DNA of 64,000 nt, from positions 1 to 64,000 of the forward strand of contig NZ_AEEC02000024.1 in the NCBI RefSeq assembly GCF_000300975.2, written 5' to 3'. The notes under the pieces are model-generated. The model was not told where the DNA came from. It ran no database searches and saw nothing but the letters and a program-made list of their open reading frames with translations. The position numbers and the translations under genes were made by a program. Shown piece after piece: positions 49,681 through 58,408 of the stretch. Numbering within the stretch: the stretch's first letter is position 1; each line of letters starts with the position of its first letter. The stretch comes from Herbaspirillum frisingense GSF30. GTDB taxonomy: Bacteria > Pseudomonadota > Gammaproteobacteria > Burkholderiales > Burkholderiaceae_D.

Positions 49681-49971
49681 ATGGTGGACATGGTGGACTC
49701 GGCGGACCCGGACAGCGGCGACCTGCAGGAGCGCTCGCGCCAACTGGGCGTTCCGCCCGAGGTACTGCTCATCGTCGAGACCTTGCAGGCCGACGCCGAA
49801 GAGAAGGAGGGCGGCGCGTTGTCACTGGCGCGCCTGTCCAAGCGCACGCAACTACGCATGAGTACCTTGCGGCGTCTGCTGTCGGCGCTGGAAGAGGCCG
49901 GCGTGGTGCAGGTAGCGATGAACGAGGACGGGACCGGCAGCGTCAGCTTGCTGGTGCCGCCGCCTCAGTAA
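49681..49971 (+). CDS. Small winged-helix protein downstream of molybdoenzyme
   Basis: The 96-residue protein has a probable winged helix: LSLARLSKRTQLRMSTLRRL followed by LSALEEAGVVQVAMNEDGTG resembles MarR/ArsR-type DNA-binding folds. The N-terminal region (QLGVPPEVLLIVETLQADAE) is helical. It starts 6 nt after the molybdoenzyme stop, so it is co-expressed. It could be a regulator or an accessory factor of the enzyme. An in-frame ATG at 49690 is an alternative start. Confidence 0.7.
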   Translation: MVDMVDSADPDSGDLQERSRQLGVPPEVLLIVETLQADAEEKEGGALSLARLSKRTQLRMSTLRRLLSALEEAGVVQVAMNEDGTGSVSLLVPPPQ

Positions 49972-50024
49972 GCGCTACCTGAGCGACCTAGGCGCCACCG
50001 CCGCCGTGAGCAGCCGCAGACAAC

Positions 50025-51464
50025 TCAATCCGCCAGTTCCTGCACCAGCTTGCCCATCAGTTTGAGGGCCTGTTCGATCTCCCTCGACCAGTCATAGCTG
50101 TAGTTGAGCCGGATGAAATGGCTGTAGCGATTGGTGGCCGCAAAGATGCGCCCTGGCGCCACCGTGATGCCCAGTGCCAGACTGCGGCGATACAACTCCA
50201 TCGCATCCACCTGCGGCGGCAACTCCACCCACAGCACATAACCGCCTTCGGGCGCGGAGACCCGCGTGCCTTCCGGGAAGAAGCGCAGCACGAAGTGCCG
50301 CATCAACTCGCGTTGCTGGGCAAAGGCGCGGCGGACCCGGCGCAGGTGGCGCTCGTAGCCGCCCTGGGTCAGGTATTCGGCGATGGCCCGTTGCGGCGCG
50401 GTAGGCGTGGCCAGGGTGTTGAGGAACTTGAGTTTTTCCACCTGATCGCGGTAGCGGCCGGGCATGGCCCAGCCGATGCGGTAGGCCGAAGTCAGGCTCT
50501 TCGAAAAGGACGAGCAGTGCAGCACCAAGCCGTCGCGGTCGTAGTTCTTCAGCGAGGAAGGATGCGCATTGCCGTAATAGAGTTCGCTGTAGACGGCGTT
50601 TTCGATCAGCGGCATCTGGTGCTGTTCGGCCAGGCGCACCAGCCTTTCCTTTTCGCTGTCCGGCATCTGGAATCCGAGTGGATTCTGGAAGTTGGGCATC
50701 ACCATGCAGGCCGCCACGGCCTGCGTCTTCAGACATTCTTCCAGGGCCCCGACGTCCATCCCGCGCTCGGGATCGGTGGGAATTTCCAGCGCCCGCATGC
50801 CTAGTCGCTCGATGGCGTGCAGCATGGCATAGAAGGTCGGGGTCTCGACCGCGATGGTGTCGCCCGGCTTGGCCACGGCTTGCAGGCAGAGGTTGATGGC
50901 CTCGGTCGCGCCGACGGTGATGACGATTTCCTCGGGGGCGACCTTGAGACCGTTTTCTAGGTAGCGGCGGGCGATCTGGCGCAGCAGTTCCGGATGGCCC
51001 GGCGGCAGGTCGTCGAACACGCTGGACTGGCTGGCATGGCGGGCGATCTTGCCGGCGTACTGCGCCAGCCGGTGCGAGGGGAAGAGCGCCGGGTTGGGGT
51101 AGGGCGACCCCAGCGGCACGGTACCGTCCTGCTGGATGGTCCTGAGCGTGGCCAGGACCAGCCGGCTGACGTCGACCTCGGTCGATTCCTGCCAGGCCGG
51201 GTGATCCTCGCGCGAGGTCTTGGCCACGGGCATGGCCACGGTCTCGGCCTGCGCCCGCACGAAGTAGCCGGATTGCGGCTGGCTTTCGATGATGCCCTGG
51301 CTTTCCAGCAGTTCGTAGGCGCGTACCACGGTCGTGACGCTGACCTTGTGTTGCTGACTGGCAATGCGTACCGAGGCGATGCGCTCGCCCGGGCGCAGCA
51401 CGCCGGCACGGATCGAGGCCGCCAGCTGGTCGGCAAATTGTTTGTAGAGAGGCATGGCGGCCAT
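50025..51464 (-). CDS. MocR-type (GntR-aminotransferase fusion) regulator
   Basis: The 479-residue protein has an N-terminal GntR winged helix (LRPGERIASVRIASQQHKVS, VTTVVRAYELLESQGIIES) joined by a linker to a fold-type I aminotransferase domain. The domain carries VGATEAINLC, NFQNPLGFQM and the PLP lysine in SSFSKSLTSAYRIGW. MocR proteins use PLP chemistry to sense metabolites rather than catalyse. It is divergent from a GST gene 62 bp away, a possible target. Confidence 0.92.
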   Translation of the reverse strand: MAAMPLYKQFADQLAASIRAGVLRPGERIASVRIASQQHKVSVTTVVRAYELLESQGIIESQPQSGYFVRAQAETVAMPVAKTSREDHPAWQESTEVDVSRLVLATLRTIQQDGTVPLGSPYPNPALFPSHRLAQYAGKIARHASQSSVFDDLPPGHPELLRQIARRYLENGLKVAPEEIVITVGATEAINLCLQAVAKPGDTIAVETPTFYAMLHAIERLGMRALEIPTDPERGMDVGALEECLKTQAVAACMVMPNFQNPLGFQMPDSEKERLVRLAEQHQMPLIENAVYSELYYGNAHPSSLKNYDRDGLVLHCSSFSKSLTSAYRIGWAMPGRYRDQVEKLKFLNTLATPTAPQRAIAEYLTQGGYERHLRRVRRAFAQQRELMRHFVLRFFPEGTRVSAPEGGYVLWVELPPQVDAMELYRRSLALGITVAPGRIFAATNRYSHFIRLNYSYDWSREIEQALKLMGKLVQELAD

Positions 51465-51526
51465 GGAAGAGGGATGTGGGACGGCGGTGTTAAAGTGCTA
51501 AGCCCGCATTCTACAAGGACGCCGCC

Positions 51527-52198
51527 ATGATCACCGTGCATCACCTGAACAACTCCCGCTCCCAGCGCGTGCTGTGGCTGCTGGAAGAGCTGGGGCTGGA
51601 TTACCAGATCAGGTTCTACCAGCGCAATCCCAAGACCATGCTGGCCCCGCCGGAACTGCTGGCGGTCCATCCCCTGGGCAAGTCGCCCGTCATCACCGAT
51701 GGCGACCTGACGGTGGCCGAGTCGGGCAACATCATCGAATACCTGCTGGAACGCTACGGCGCCGACAGTGGCCTGCTACCGGCCGCCGGTACTGCCGAGC
51801 GCCTGCGCTATCGCTACTGGCTGCACTTCGCCGAGGGCTCGGCCATGCCCTGGCTGTTGCTGGGCCTGATCTTCGCCAAGATGCCCGGGGCCGTGCCGGT
51901 GCTGATCCGTCCGATCGCCAAGATGCTGGCGCAGGGCATGCGCAGCCGCCTGGTCGCGCCGCAGCAGGAGCGGCAGCTCAAGTTCATGGAAGCCGAAATG
52001 GGCAAGGACGGCTGGTTCGCCGGGGCGCAGTTCACGGGGGCGGACATCCAGATGAGTTTCCCGGTCGAGGGCCTGCGGGCGCGAGGTGGGCTGGATGCGC
52101 GCTATCCCAGGCTGCTCCACTACCTGGAGGCCATCCACGCCCGGCCGGCCTACCAGCGGGCGCTGGAAAAGGGCGGGCCTTACGAGCTGTTGCGCTAG
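51527..52198 (+). CDS. Glutathione S-transferase family protein
   Basis: The 223-residue GST has an N-terminal thioredoxin-fold domain with VHHLNNSRSQRVLWLLEELG (catalytic Ser region) and SPVITDGDLTVAESGNIIEY, the glutathione-binding cis-Pro and Glu-Ser motifs. An alpha-helical C-terminal domain includes FTGADIQMSFPVE, the N-capping box. Detoxification role is likely; the substrate is unknown. Confidence 0.9.
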   Translation: MITVHHLNNSRSQRVLWLLEELGLDYQIRFYQRNPKTMLAPPELLAVHPLGKSPVITDGDLTVAESGNIIEYLLERYGADSGLLPAAGTAERLRYRYWLHFAEGSAMPWLLLGLIFAKMPGAVPVLIRPIAKMLAQGMRSRLVAPQQERQLKFMEAEMGKDGWFAGAQFTGADIQMSFPVEGLRARGGLDARYPRLLHYLEAIHARPAYQRALEKGGPYELLR

Positions 52199-52216
52199 CC
52201 TTCGGCGCGGGAGATT

Positions 52217-53524
52217 TCAGGCCGGCAAGCTCACCTGGGCGCGCAGGCCACCGCCGCTGCGATTGCACAGCAGCAGGCGCCCGCCATGGGCCTCCACGCT
52301 GGAGCGGGCGATGGCCAGCCCGAGGCCGACATGGCTGTCGCGGCCCCGATGGCGGGCCGGGTCAAGGCGCACGAAGGGCTTGAAGACTTCCTCCAATTGC
52401 GCCTCGGCGATGCCGGGGCCGTCATCATCGACCAGGATCGTGAGCGCGCCATCGGACTGCGCCCTCAGCGACAGGCGCGCGCACTGGCCATAGCGCACTG
52501 CGTTGTCCACCAGGTTGCCCAGGGCGCGGCGCAGGTGGATCGGGCGGCAGCGATAGGGCTGGGAAGTCGCCTCTTCCAGCAGCACCTGATGGCCCTGGGC
52601 CGACTGTTCCTCGGCGATCTCGCGCAATAGTGCCTGCAGATCAATCTGTTGGGTGACTTCGGCGTGGGCGTCGTCGCGGGCAAAGTGCATCGTTTCTTCC
52701 ACCATGACCCGCATCTCCTCGAGGGTGCGGATCATCGCCGTGCGCAGCGCGGCATCGTCCACCAGTTCGGCCCTTAGTCTCAGGGAGGTGATCGGCGTGC
52801 GCAGATCATGACTGATGGCGGCCAGCATGCGGGTGCGGTCTTCCACGAAGCGGCGCAGCCGTTGTTGCATCAGGTTGAAGGCGCTGGTGACGTCGCGCGC
52901 TTCCTGCGGGCCGGTGACCGGCAGGGCGTCGATCTGCTCACCCCGGCTGACCCGTTCGGCGGCCTGTGCCAGGGCCTTGATCGGGCGCAGGATGCGGCGC
53001 AGGAACAGCGCCACGATGACCAGCACCGGCAGCGTCGAGACCGGCACCGAGAAGCGTAGCGGGCGCTGCCAGCCCTGGGTGATCACCGGGAACTGCACGG
53101 TGTTGACCCAACGCCGATCTGGCGTGCGCAACGCCATGCGCAGCGTGGCCGGGCCTTCCGGGGATTCGTACAGGCTCACCCGCAGGGCGTCGGCGGGCAG
53201 CGCCAGCATGTCCTGCAGGCGCTGGCGCAGGATGTCCTGATCGCGTCCTCGCTGGTGCTGGGCATCGATGTGCGGTTGCGGGTCCAGCGTATAGCGTCGG
53301 CTGTCCAGGCTGGCCTGGTGCAGCGCCGCCCGGGCCTCGGGCGTGGGCAGCAGGCCCAGGCGCCAGGCGATGGCGGCGTGTTCGGCCATCTGCTCGCGCG
53401 AGATCACGTGGATACGTTCGCCATTGCCCAGTACCAGCATCAGGCCGATGGCATGGGCAGCTACCAGACCGACCAGCAGCAGGGCCAGCAGCTGGCCGGT
53501 CATGGTGCGCGGCCACAGTCTCAT
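52217..53524 (-). CDS. Sensor histidine kinase (EnvZ/QseC-like)
   Basis: The 435-residue membrane kinase has TM1 at about residues 9-32, a periplasmic domain to about 163, TM2 at about 164-177 and HAMP following. The phospho-acceptor is His239 in LAAISHDLRTPITSL. The ATPase domain has N box GNLVDNAVRYG, G1 DDDGPGI and G2 HVGLGLAIARSSVEAHGG. It overlaps the response-regulator gene by 4 nt. The frame is open further upstream to 54067, but that part lies opposite-phase within the regulator gene and is not coding. Stimulus is unknown; the neighbouring TonB receptor hints at iron or envelope signals. Confidence 0.93.
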   Translation of the reverse strand: MRLWPRTMTGQLLALLLVGLVAAHAIGLMLVLGNGERIHVISREQMAEHAAIAWRLGLLPTPEARAALHQASLDSRRYTLDPQPHIDAQHQRGRDQDILRQRLQDMLALPADALRVSLYESPEGPATLRMALRTPDRRWVNTVQFPVITQGWQRPLRFSVPVSTLPVLVIVALFLRRILRPIKALAQAAERVSRGEQIDALPVTGPQEARDVTSAFNLMQQRLRRFVEDRTRMLAAISHDLRTPITSLRLRAELVDDAALRTAMIRTLEEMRVMVEETMHFARDDAHAEVTQQIDLQALLREIAEEQSAQGHQVLLEEATSQPYRCRPIHLRRALGNLVDNAVRYGQCARLSLRAQSDGALTILVDDDGPGIAEAQLEEVFKPFVRLDPARHRGRDSHVGLGLAIARSSVEAHGGRLLLCNRSGGGLRAQVSLPA

Positions 53525-54264
53525 GAGACGGCGGGCTCTGCGCTGACCTGGGCCGCCAGCAGATAGCCGTTGCCCCATACCGTCTTGAGCAGGCTGGGGC
53601 GGCGCGGGTCGGGTTCGAGTTTCTTGCGCAGGCGGCTGACCTGGCTGTCGATGCTGCGATCGAAGGCCTGGGCTTCGGTGCCAGCGGTGAGGTCCAGCAG
53701 GCGGTCGCGCGAGAGCACGGTGTTGGGATGTTCCACCAGGACGCGCAACAGGCGGTATTCGACGCTGGAGAGGGTCACGCTGGCGCCGTCGCGGTCGCGC
53801 AGTTCGCGCTTGTCCACATCCAGGGTCCACGTATCGAAGAGGTAGCGCCGCACCGCCAGCGGCGCAGCGGGCAGCGCCGCGCCCGGCAGTTGGCGGCCGA
53901 TGCGGCGCAGCACGCTGCGGATGCGGGCCAGCAATTCGGTGGGTTCGAAGGGCTTGATCAGGTAGTCGTCCGCACCGGTGTCCAGGCCGCGGATGCGGTC
54001 GTCGCTGGAGGCCATGGCCGTCAGCAGGATCACCGGCGTACCCAGTTGCTGGTCGATGTAGCGGCACAGCGAGAGGCCGTCCTCGCCCGGCATCATCACA
54101 TCCAGCACCACCAGGTCGAAGCGTTGCCTGCCCAGCAGCGCGCGCGCCTGCGCGGCATCCAGGGCCATGCTCACCAGCAGGTCCTGGCGGCGCAGGTAGG
54201 CGGCCAGCGGTTCACAGATATCGGGATGATCATCCACCACCAGGATGTGGCGTTGCGCTTGCAT
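53521..54264 (-). CDS. OmpR-family response regulator
   Basis: The 247-residue regulator has a receiver domain with acidic pocket VVDDHPD, phospho-acceptor Asp55 (VVLDVMMPGEDG), conserved Thr/Ser in LLTAMAS and Lys in YLIKPFEP. A C-terminal OmpR/PhoB winged helix follows (DRLLDLTAGTEAQAFDRSID, QVSRLRKKLEPDPRRPSLLK). The start at 54264 places the receiver immediately at the N-terminus. It is co-transcribed with the kinase and divergent from the TonB receptor gene, which it could regulate. Confidence 0.93.
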   Translation of the reverse strand: MQAQRHILVVDDHPDICEPLAAYLRRQDLLVSMALDAAQARALLGRQRFDLVVLDVMMPGEDGLSLCRYIDQQLGTPVILLTAMASSDDRIRGLDTGADDYLIKPFEPTELLARIRSVLRRIGRQLPGAALPAAPLAVRRYLFDTWTLDVDKRELRDRDGASVTLSSVEYRLLRVLVEHPNTVLSRDRLLDLTAGTEAQAFDRSIDSQVSRLRKKLEPDPRRPSLLKTVWGNGYLLAAQVSAEPAVS

Positions 54265-54326
54265 GGTTGTTCCTTCTCCGGTGGCCTTGGCTTGCCACAC
54301 TTTGACAAACTTTTGCCAATTTTAAA

Positions 54327-54341
54327 TGAATATAATTCTCA
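54327..54341 (+). promoter_or_regulatory. Candidate Fur box before the TonB receptor gene
   Basis: TGAATATAATTCTCA matches the 7-1-7 Fur consensus TGATAAT-N-ATTATCA at 11 of 14 positions. It contains TATAAT (54331-54336), a possible -10 box, so Fur-iron would block transcription of the receptor. TTGACA occurs at 54302-54307, but the spacing to TATAAT is too long for it to be its -35. Confidence 0.6.
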
Positions 54342-54489
54342 TTTGCAAATCAACGGCAATCGACCAGGACCCGTCCGGCCTGGCGCAAATCCATTTCCCC
54401 AGCGACGTTGCAGGCCATGACCGTGGCCAGCAGGGGAGCGTTTGCGCCCGGACGTCGGCACGCTGGCATCCAACAGGGGAAGCAATCAC

Positions 54490-56559
54490 ATGTACGCATA
54501 CCGTCTTTTCACACCCGATCGCATGACGCTCGCGGTGGCTGCCGCGCTGGCCTTGTCGGCCGGTCTGGCGCAGGCACAGCAGGCCGAAGCCGGCCTCAGC
54601 CAGGTGGTGGTCACCGCCACCGGCTTCGAGCAGGAAGTCATCGATGCACCGGCCAGCATCACCGTCATCGGCCAGGATGAATTGAAGAAGAAACCCTTTC
54701 GCGACCTTACCGATGCCTTGAAGGATGTCGAGGGCGTGACTGTCACCGGCACCGCCAGCGAAAAGGACATCTTCATTCGTGGCCTGCCCGGTGCCTATAC
54801 CCTGATCCTGGTGGACGGCAAGCGGCAGAGCACGCGCGATGCGCGCACCAACGGCAATTCCGGCTTCGAGCAATCCTTCATTCCCCCGCTGGCGGCCATC
54901 GAACGCATCGAGGTGGTGCGCGGGCCGATGTCCTCGCTCTACGGCTCAGACGCGATGGGCGGCGTGATCAACATCATCACCAAGAAGGTGGCGCGCCAGT
55001 GGGGTGGCTCGGTCAGCTTCGATACCACCTTGCAGCAGCATGCCGATTCCGGTGACGCCTATCAGGGCCAGTTCTACGTCAACGGTCCCATCGCCAGCGA
55101 TGTGCTGGGCCTGCAGATGTGGGGCAAGGTCTACAAGCGCCAGGAAGACCGCATCCTCAACGGCAATACCAAGGCGCTGGACACCGACTTTACCGCCCGC
55201 CTGGCGCTGACGCCCAACAAGGACCACGACATCCTGGCCGAGATCGGTACCACCCAGGTGCGGCGCGATGCCTCCAGCTATCACACCCTGGCGGCCACGC
55301 GTACCACGGCCGATACCTACAACGAAAACCCGCGCGACCACATGTCGCTGTCGCACACCGGTCGCTATGGCTGGGCCACCTCGGATGTGTCCATCTCCTA
55401 CGAGAAGGCGCAGCGCAAGAGCTATACCGAAAGCCCGGTCGGCAGCGACAGCTACACCCAGGCCGCGCGCGCCCCCAAGATCGAGAACCTGGTGATGGAC
55501 GGCAAGCTGTCCCTGCCGCTGGGCGCGCACTGGCTGGTACTGGGCGGCCAGTGGAACGAGGCCACCCTGACCGACGTCAACCCGGGCGTGAGCAGTACCC
55601 TGGTGCAGCAGTTCAAGATCACCCAGAAGGCGCTGTTCGTCGAGGACGAGTGGAAGCTGACCGAACGCCTGGCCCTCACCGGCGGCCTGCGCCTGGACCA
55701 CCACCAGGTCTATGGCAACCACTGGAGCCCGCGCCTGTATGCGGTCTGGCATGGCAGCGAGCAACTGGTGCTCAAGGGTGGTGTCTCGCGTGGTTTCCGG
55801 GCGCCGGACATTCGCACCATCGCACCGGGCTACGCCTATACCACCGGGGGCGCTGGCTGCACGGTCGGCCCCACCGGCACCTGCGGGGTCATCATCGGCG
55901 ACCCCAACCTCAAGCCCGAGACCAGCACCAGCTGGGAAATGGGCGCACAGTGGGATAACCACGCCGGCCTGGCCGCCGGTGCCACGCTGTTCTACACCGA
56001 CTTCAAGGACAAGGTCAGCAATGCCCTGGTCTATAACGCCGATGGCAGCATTGCGCGCTGGTCGGCCAACAGCAACTATCGCCTCTGGACCAGCTACAAC
56101 GTCGATCGCGCCACGATCAAGGGCATCGAGTTGAGCGGGCGCTGGCAGGCCACCCGCAGCGTGGCGTTCAAGTCCAACTACACCTATACCGATTCACGCC
56201 AGAAGGGAGGCGCCTACGATGGCTATGCGCTGGCCCGCACGCCCAAGCACATGTTCAACCTGCGTGCCGACTGGACCCCGGCCGATGCCTGGACCGTCTG
56301 GAGTGCGCTGGCCTACCACGGCAAGGAGGTCAATGCAGCTGCGCGCGTGGGGACTGCCGGCACCACCATTTCCTCGTCGGGGGTCAAGGAGTACCAGGGC
56401 TATACCCTGGCCGACCTGGGTGTGACGCATGACATCAACAAGCTCACCTCGGTCAGCGCGGCGATCTACAACCTTACCGACAAGCGTCTGGATGAGCAGA
56501 GCTTCAACACCGTCGGCGATGGGCGCCGCCTGTGGGTCAGCCTGACGCAGCGCTTCTGA
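54490..56559 (+). CDS. TonB-dependent catecholate siderophore receptor (FepA/CirA-like)
   Basis: The 689-residue outer-membrane receptor has a signal peptide ending SAGLAQA, then a TonB-box-like segment (SQVVVTATGFEQ). The plug includes RDLTDALKDVEGVTVTGTAS, IFIRGLPG, VDGKRQSTR, IERIEVVRGPMSSLYGSDAM and GGVINIITKK. A 22-strand barrel ends with aromatic GRRLWVSLTQRF. RGPMSSLYGSDAMGG is typical of FepA/CirA/IrgA-type receptors. ATG 54490 is preferred (AGGGGAA upstream) over a longer frame from 54442. A Fur box lies upstream. Confidence 0.92.
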   Translation: MYAYRLFTPDRMTLAVAAALALSAGLAQAQQAEAGLSQVVVTATGFEQEVIDAPASITVIGQDELKKKPFRDLTDALKDVEGVTVTGTASEKDIFIRGLPGAYTLILVDGKRQSTRDARTNGNSGFEQSFIPPLAAIERIEVVRGPMSSLYGSDAMGGVINIITKKVARQWGGSVSFDTTLQQHADSGDAYQGQFYVNGPIASDVLGLQMWGKVYKRQEDRILNGNTKALDTDFTARLALTPNKDHDILAEIGTTQVRRDASSYHTLAATRTTADTYNENPRDHMSLSHTGRYGWATSDVSISYEKAQRKSYTESPVGSDSYTQAARAPKIENLVMDGKLSLPLGAHWLVLGGQWNEATLTDVNPGVSSTLVQQFKITQKALFVEDEWKLTERLALTGGLRLDHHQVYGNHWSPRLYAVWHGSEQLVLKGGVSRGFRAPDIRTIAPGYAYTTGGAGCTVGPTGTCGVIIGDPNLKPETSTSWEMGAQWDNHAGLAAGATLFYTDFKDKVSNALVYNADGSIARWSANSNYRLWTSYNVDRATIKGIELSGRWQATRSVAFKSNYTYTDSRQKGGAYDGYALARTPKHMFNLRADWTPADAWTVWSALAYHGKEVNAAARVGTAGTTISSSGVKEYQGYTLADLGVTHDINKLTSVSAAIYNLTDKRLDEQSFNTVGDGRRLWVSLTQRF

Positions 56560-57503
56560 TGGCCGGCGTCGATCTGCACCGGCGGCGCCTGCTGGTGGCC
56601 GCCATGCTGGCCAGCCTGCCGGCAATGGCGGTAGCGCAGCCTGACCTGTCGCAGCGACTGGGGCCGACGATTGCCGAGCACGGTTCGGCCTGGTATCGCT
56701 TCGAGCGCTTTGCGCTGCGCTCGCAGGACGGCCAGCGCGGCTACCGGGTGACCGTGTGCCTGCCACGCCGTGCCGCGCCGGCGGACGGTTATCCGGCCAT
56801 CGTCCTGCTGGACGGCAATGCCGCGTTGGCGGCCATCGACGAAGCGCAGTTGCAGGCGCTGGATGCGGCCGGACCGCCGTTGATCGTGGCCATTGGCTAC
56901 GACACTGACCTGCGCTTCGATGTCGCGGCCCGCGCCTATGACTACACGCCGCCCATTCCTGCCGGGCAGGCCGATGACGAAGCCCTGCGCGGACGCCGGG
57001 GCGGTGGGGCCGATGTGTTCCTGGACCTGTTGCAGGATCGCATCCTGCCGCAGGTGCGTCGGCTGGCGCCATTGGACAGTGGGCGCCTGAGCCTGTGGGG
57101 GCATTCCTACGGTGGCTTGTTCGTCTTGCATACGCTGTTCACCCGGCCGGGGCTGTTCTCCCGCTATATCGCCGCCAGCCCGTCGCTGTGGTGGCAGCGC
57201 GGCCTGATCCTGGAAGAAGAACGGCGTTTCACGGAGGCGCCCGGCGCCCGGCTGTGGCTGATGGTGGGGGAGGCCGAACAGCGCGAGCGCAAGCCCGCCC
57301 GGGAGCTCGATGAACGTAGCCGCGCCATGCTGGCCGCGCGCGCCTGGTTACCGCCCCAGGCGTTGCAGGAAATGGCGGTGCGGCTGCGTCAGCGCCAGGG
57401 GCTGGAGGTGCAGATGCGCAGCTTCCCGGGGCTGGCGCACGGACCGATGCTGCCGGCCTCACTGGCCCCGGCGCTGCGTATCGCTGCCGGGCTGGCACCT
57501 TGA
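56559..57503 (+). CDS. IroE/Fes-like siderophore esterase
   Basis: The 314-residue alpha/beta hydrolase is of the esterase-D/IroE type. The nucleophile elbow is LSLWGHSYGGLFVLHTLF, the catalytic His lies in FPGLAHGPM, and YIAASPSLWWQRGL is the conserved post-nucleophile segment of catecholate-siderophore esterases. The N-terminus HRRRLLVAAMLASLPAMAVA is an export signal, possibly Tat. It overlaps the receptor stop by one base. It probably linearises a triscatecholate siderophore in the periplasm to ease iron release. Confidence 0.85.
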   Translation: MAGVDLHRRRLLVAAMLASLPAMAVAQPDLSQRLGPTIAEHGSAWYRFERFALRSQDGQRGYRVTVCLPRRAAPADGYPAIVLLDGNAALAAIDEAQLQALDAAGPPLIVAIGYDTDLRFDVAARAYDYTPPIPAGQADDEALRGRRGGGADVFLDLLQDRILPQVRRLAPLDSGRLSLWGHSYGGLFVLHTLFTRPGLFSRYIAASPSLWWQRGLILEEERRFTEAPGARLWLMVGEAEQRERKPARELDERSRAMLAARAWLPPQALQEMAVRLRQRQGLEVQMRSFPGLAHGPMLPASLAPALRIAAGLAP

Positions 57504-57577
57504 GACGGACGGCTGCGGGAGCTGCGTGGGCGGGTTTGTATCGTCATGTATCGCAAAGTAAAAGACCCGCGATGGGG

Positions 57578-57621
57578 CTGGCACAGCGCAGCAGTGAAGC
57601 TATAATTGAGAATTGTTATTA
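57578..57621 (+). promoter_or_regulatory. Promoter with overlapping Fur box before the PepSY operon
   Basis: CTGGCA (57578-57583), a 17-nt spacer and TATAAT (57601-57606) form a sigma-70-like promoter. Directly after it, TGAGAATTGTTATTA (57607-57621) matches the 7-1-7 Fur consensus at 11-12 of 14 positions. Iron-replete repression of the electron-transfer genes is therefore expected. Confidence 0.65.
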
Positions 57622-57654
57622 TTTGCAGCCTGCTTCATTTCGGTTGTCGATTTC

Positions 57655-58332
57655 ATGAAGGATTCTTCGCTCATCCCTGTCAATGCCGTTGCGGACCAGA
57701 AGCGTCGGGCCTTCTGGCTCAAGCACCTGCACCAGTGGCACTGGATCAGTTCCGGCATCTGCCTGGTGGCGATGCTGGCTTTCGCCGTCACCGGCCTGAC
57801 GCTGAACCACGCCGCACAGATCGAAGCAAAGCCGCAGGTGGTGCATCGCACCGCCGTGCTGCCGCCCGCGCTGCTGACCCCGCTACGCCAGCAGGCCGAG
57901 GCGGCGTCCGCCGTCGATACCAAAGGCGGCAGCAAGGACCCCTTGCCCGCGCCGGTGCGGGACTGGGTCGCCCAGCAGTGGTCGGTGGCGGTGGGCACGC
58001 AGGCGGCGGAGTGGTCGACCGATGAAGTCTATGTGGCGCTGCCGCGTCCCGGCGGCGATGCCTGGCTGCGCGTGGCGCTGGAAGACGGGCAGGTGGAATA
58101 CGAAAAGACCGATCGCGGCTGGATCTCCTATTTCAACGACCTCCACAAGGGCCGCAACACAGGCGCCGCCTGGAGCTGGTTCATCGATATTTTCGCCGTA
58201 GCCTGCCTGGTGTTCTGCGTCACCGGGCTGTTCCTGTTGCAGATGCATGCCGGCAAGCGCCCGGCCACCTGGCCGCTGGTCGCGCTGGGCCTGGTGGCGC
58301 CGCTGTTGCTGGCGCTGCTGTTCATGCATTGA
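57655..58332 (+). CDS. PepSY-associated membrane protein
   Basis: The 225-residue PepSY-type transmembrane protein has TM1 at about residues 31-50 (ISSGICLVAMLAFAVTGLTL), a periplasmic PepSY-like domain, TM2 in WFIDIFAVACLVFCVTGLFL and TM3 at the C-terminus (LVALGLVAPLLLALLFMH). HQWHW and HKGRNTG are conserved His-containing motifs near the membrane, suited to heme or electron transfer in the FpiA/PiuB-like family linked to ferric-siderophore reduction. It is the first gene after a Fur-box promoter. Confidence 0.85.
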   Translation: MKDSSLIPVNAVADQKRRAFWLKHLHQWHWISSGICLVAMLAFAVTGLTLNHAAQIEAKPQVVHRTAVLPPALLTPLRQQAEAASAVDTKGGSKDPLPAPVRDWVAQQWSVAVGTQAAEWSTDEVYVALPRPGGDAWLRVALEDGQVEYEKTDRGWISYFNDLHKGRNTGAAWSWFIDIFAVACLVFCVTGLFLLQMHAGKRPATWPLVALGLVAPLLLALLFMH

Positions 58333-58408
58333 AGCTTGCGTTTTTCTCCCAGCCAGACGAGCCCGGTGGGCTTGCAGCCAGTCATCCTGTCTTATTTTGC
58401 GAGGTCAC

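Noticed and set aside
47311-49743. 810-codon open frame on the minus strand
   Set aside because: It lies fully opposite the molybdoenzyme gene, has no recognisable domain, and its His/Gln/Gly-rich composition is typical of antisense frames in GC-rich DNA.
53525-54067. N-terminal extension of the histidine kinase to 616 residues
   Set aside because: The extra 181 residues lie inside the response-regulator gene in another frame and are Pro/Arg-rich; the kinase has a natural start at 53524 overlapping the regulator stop.
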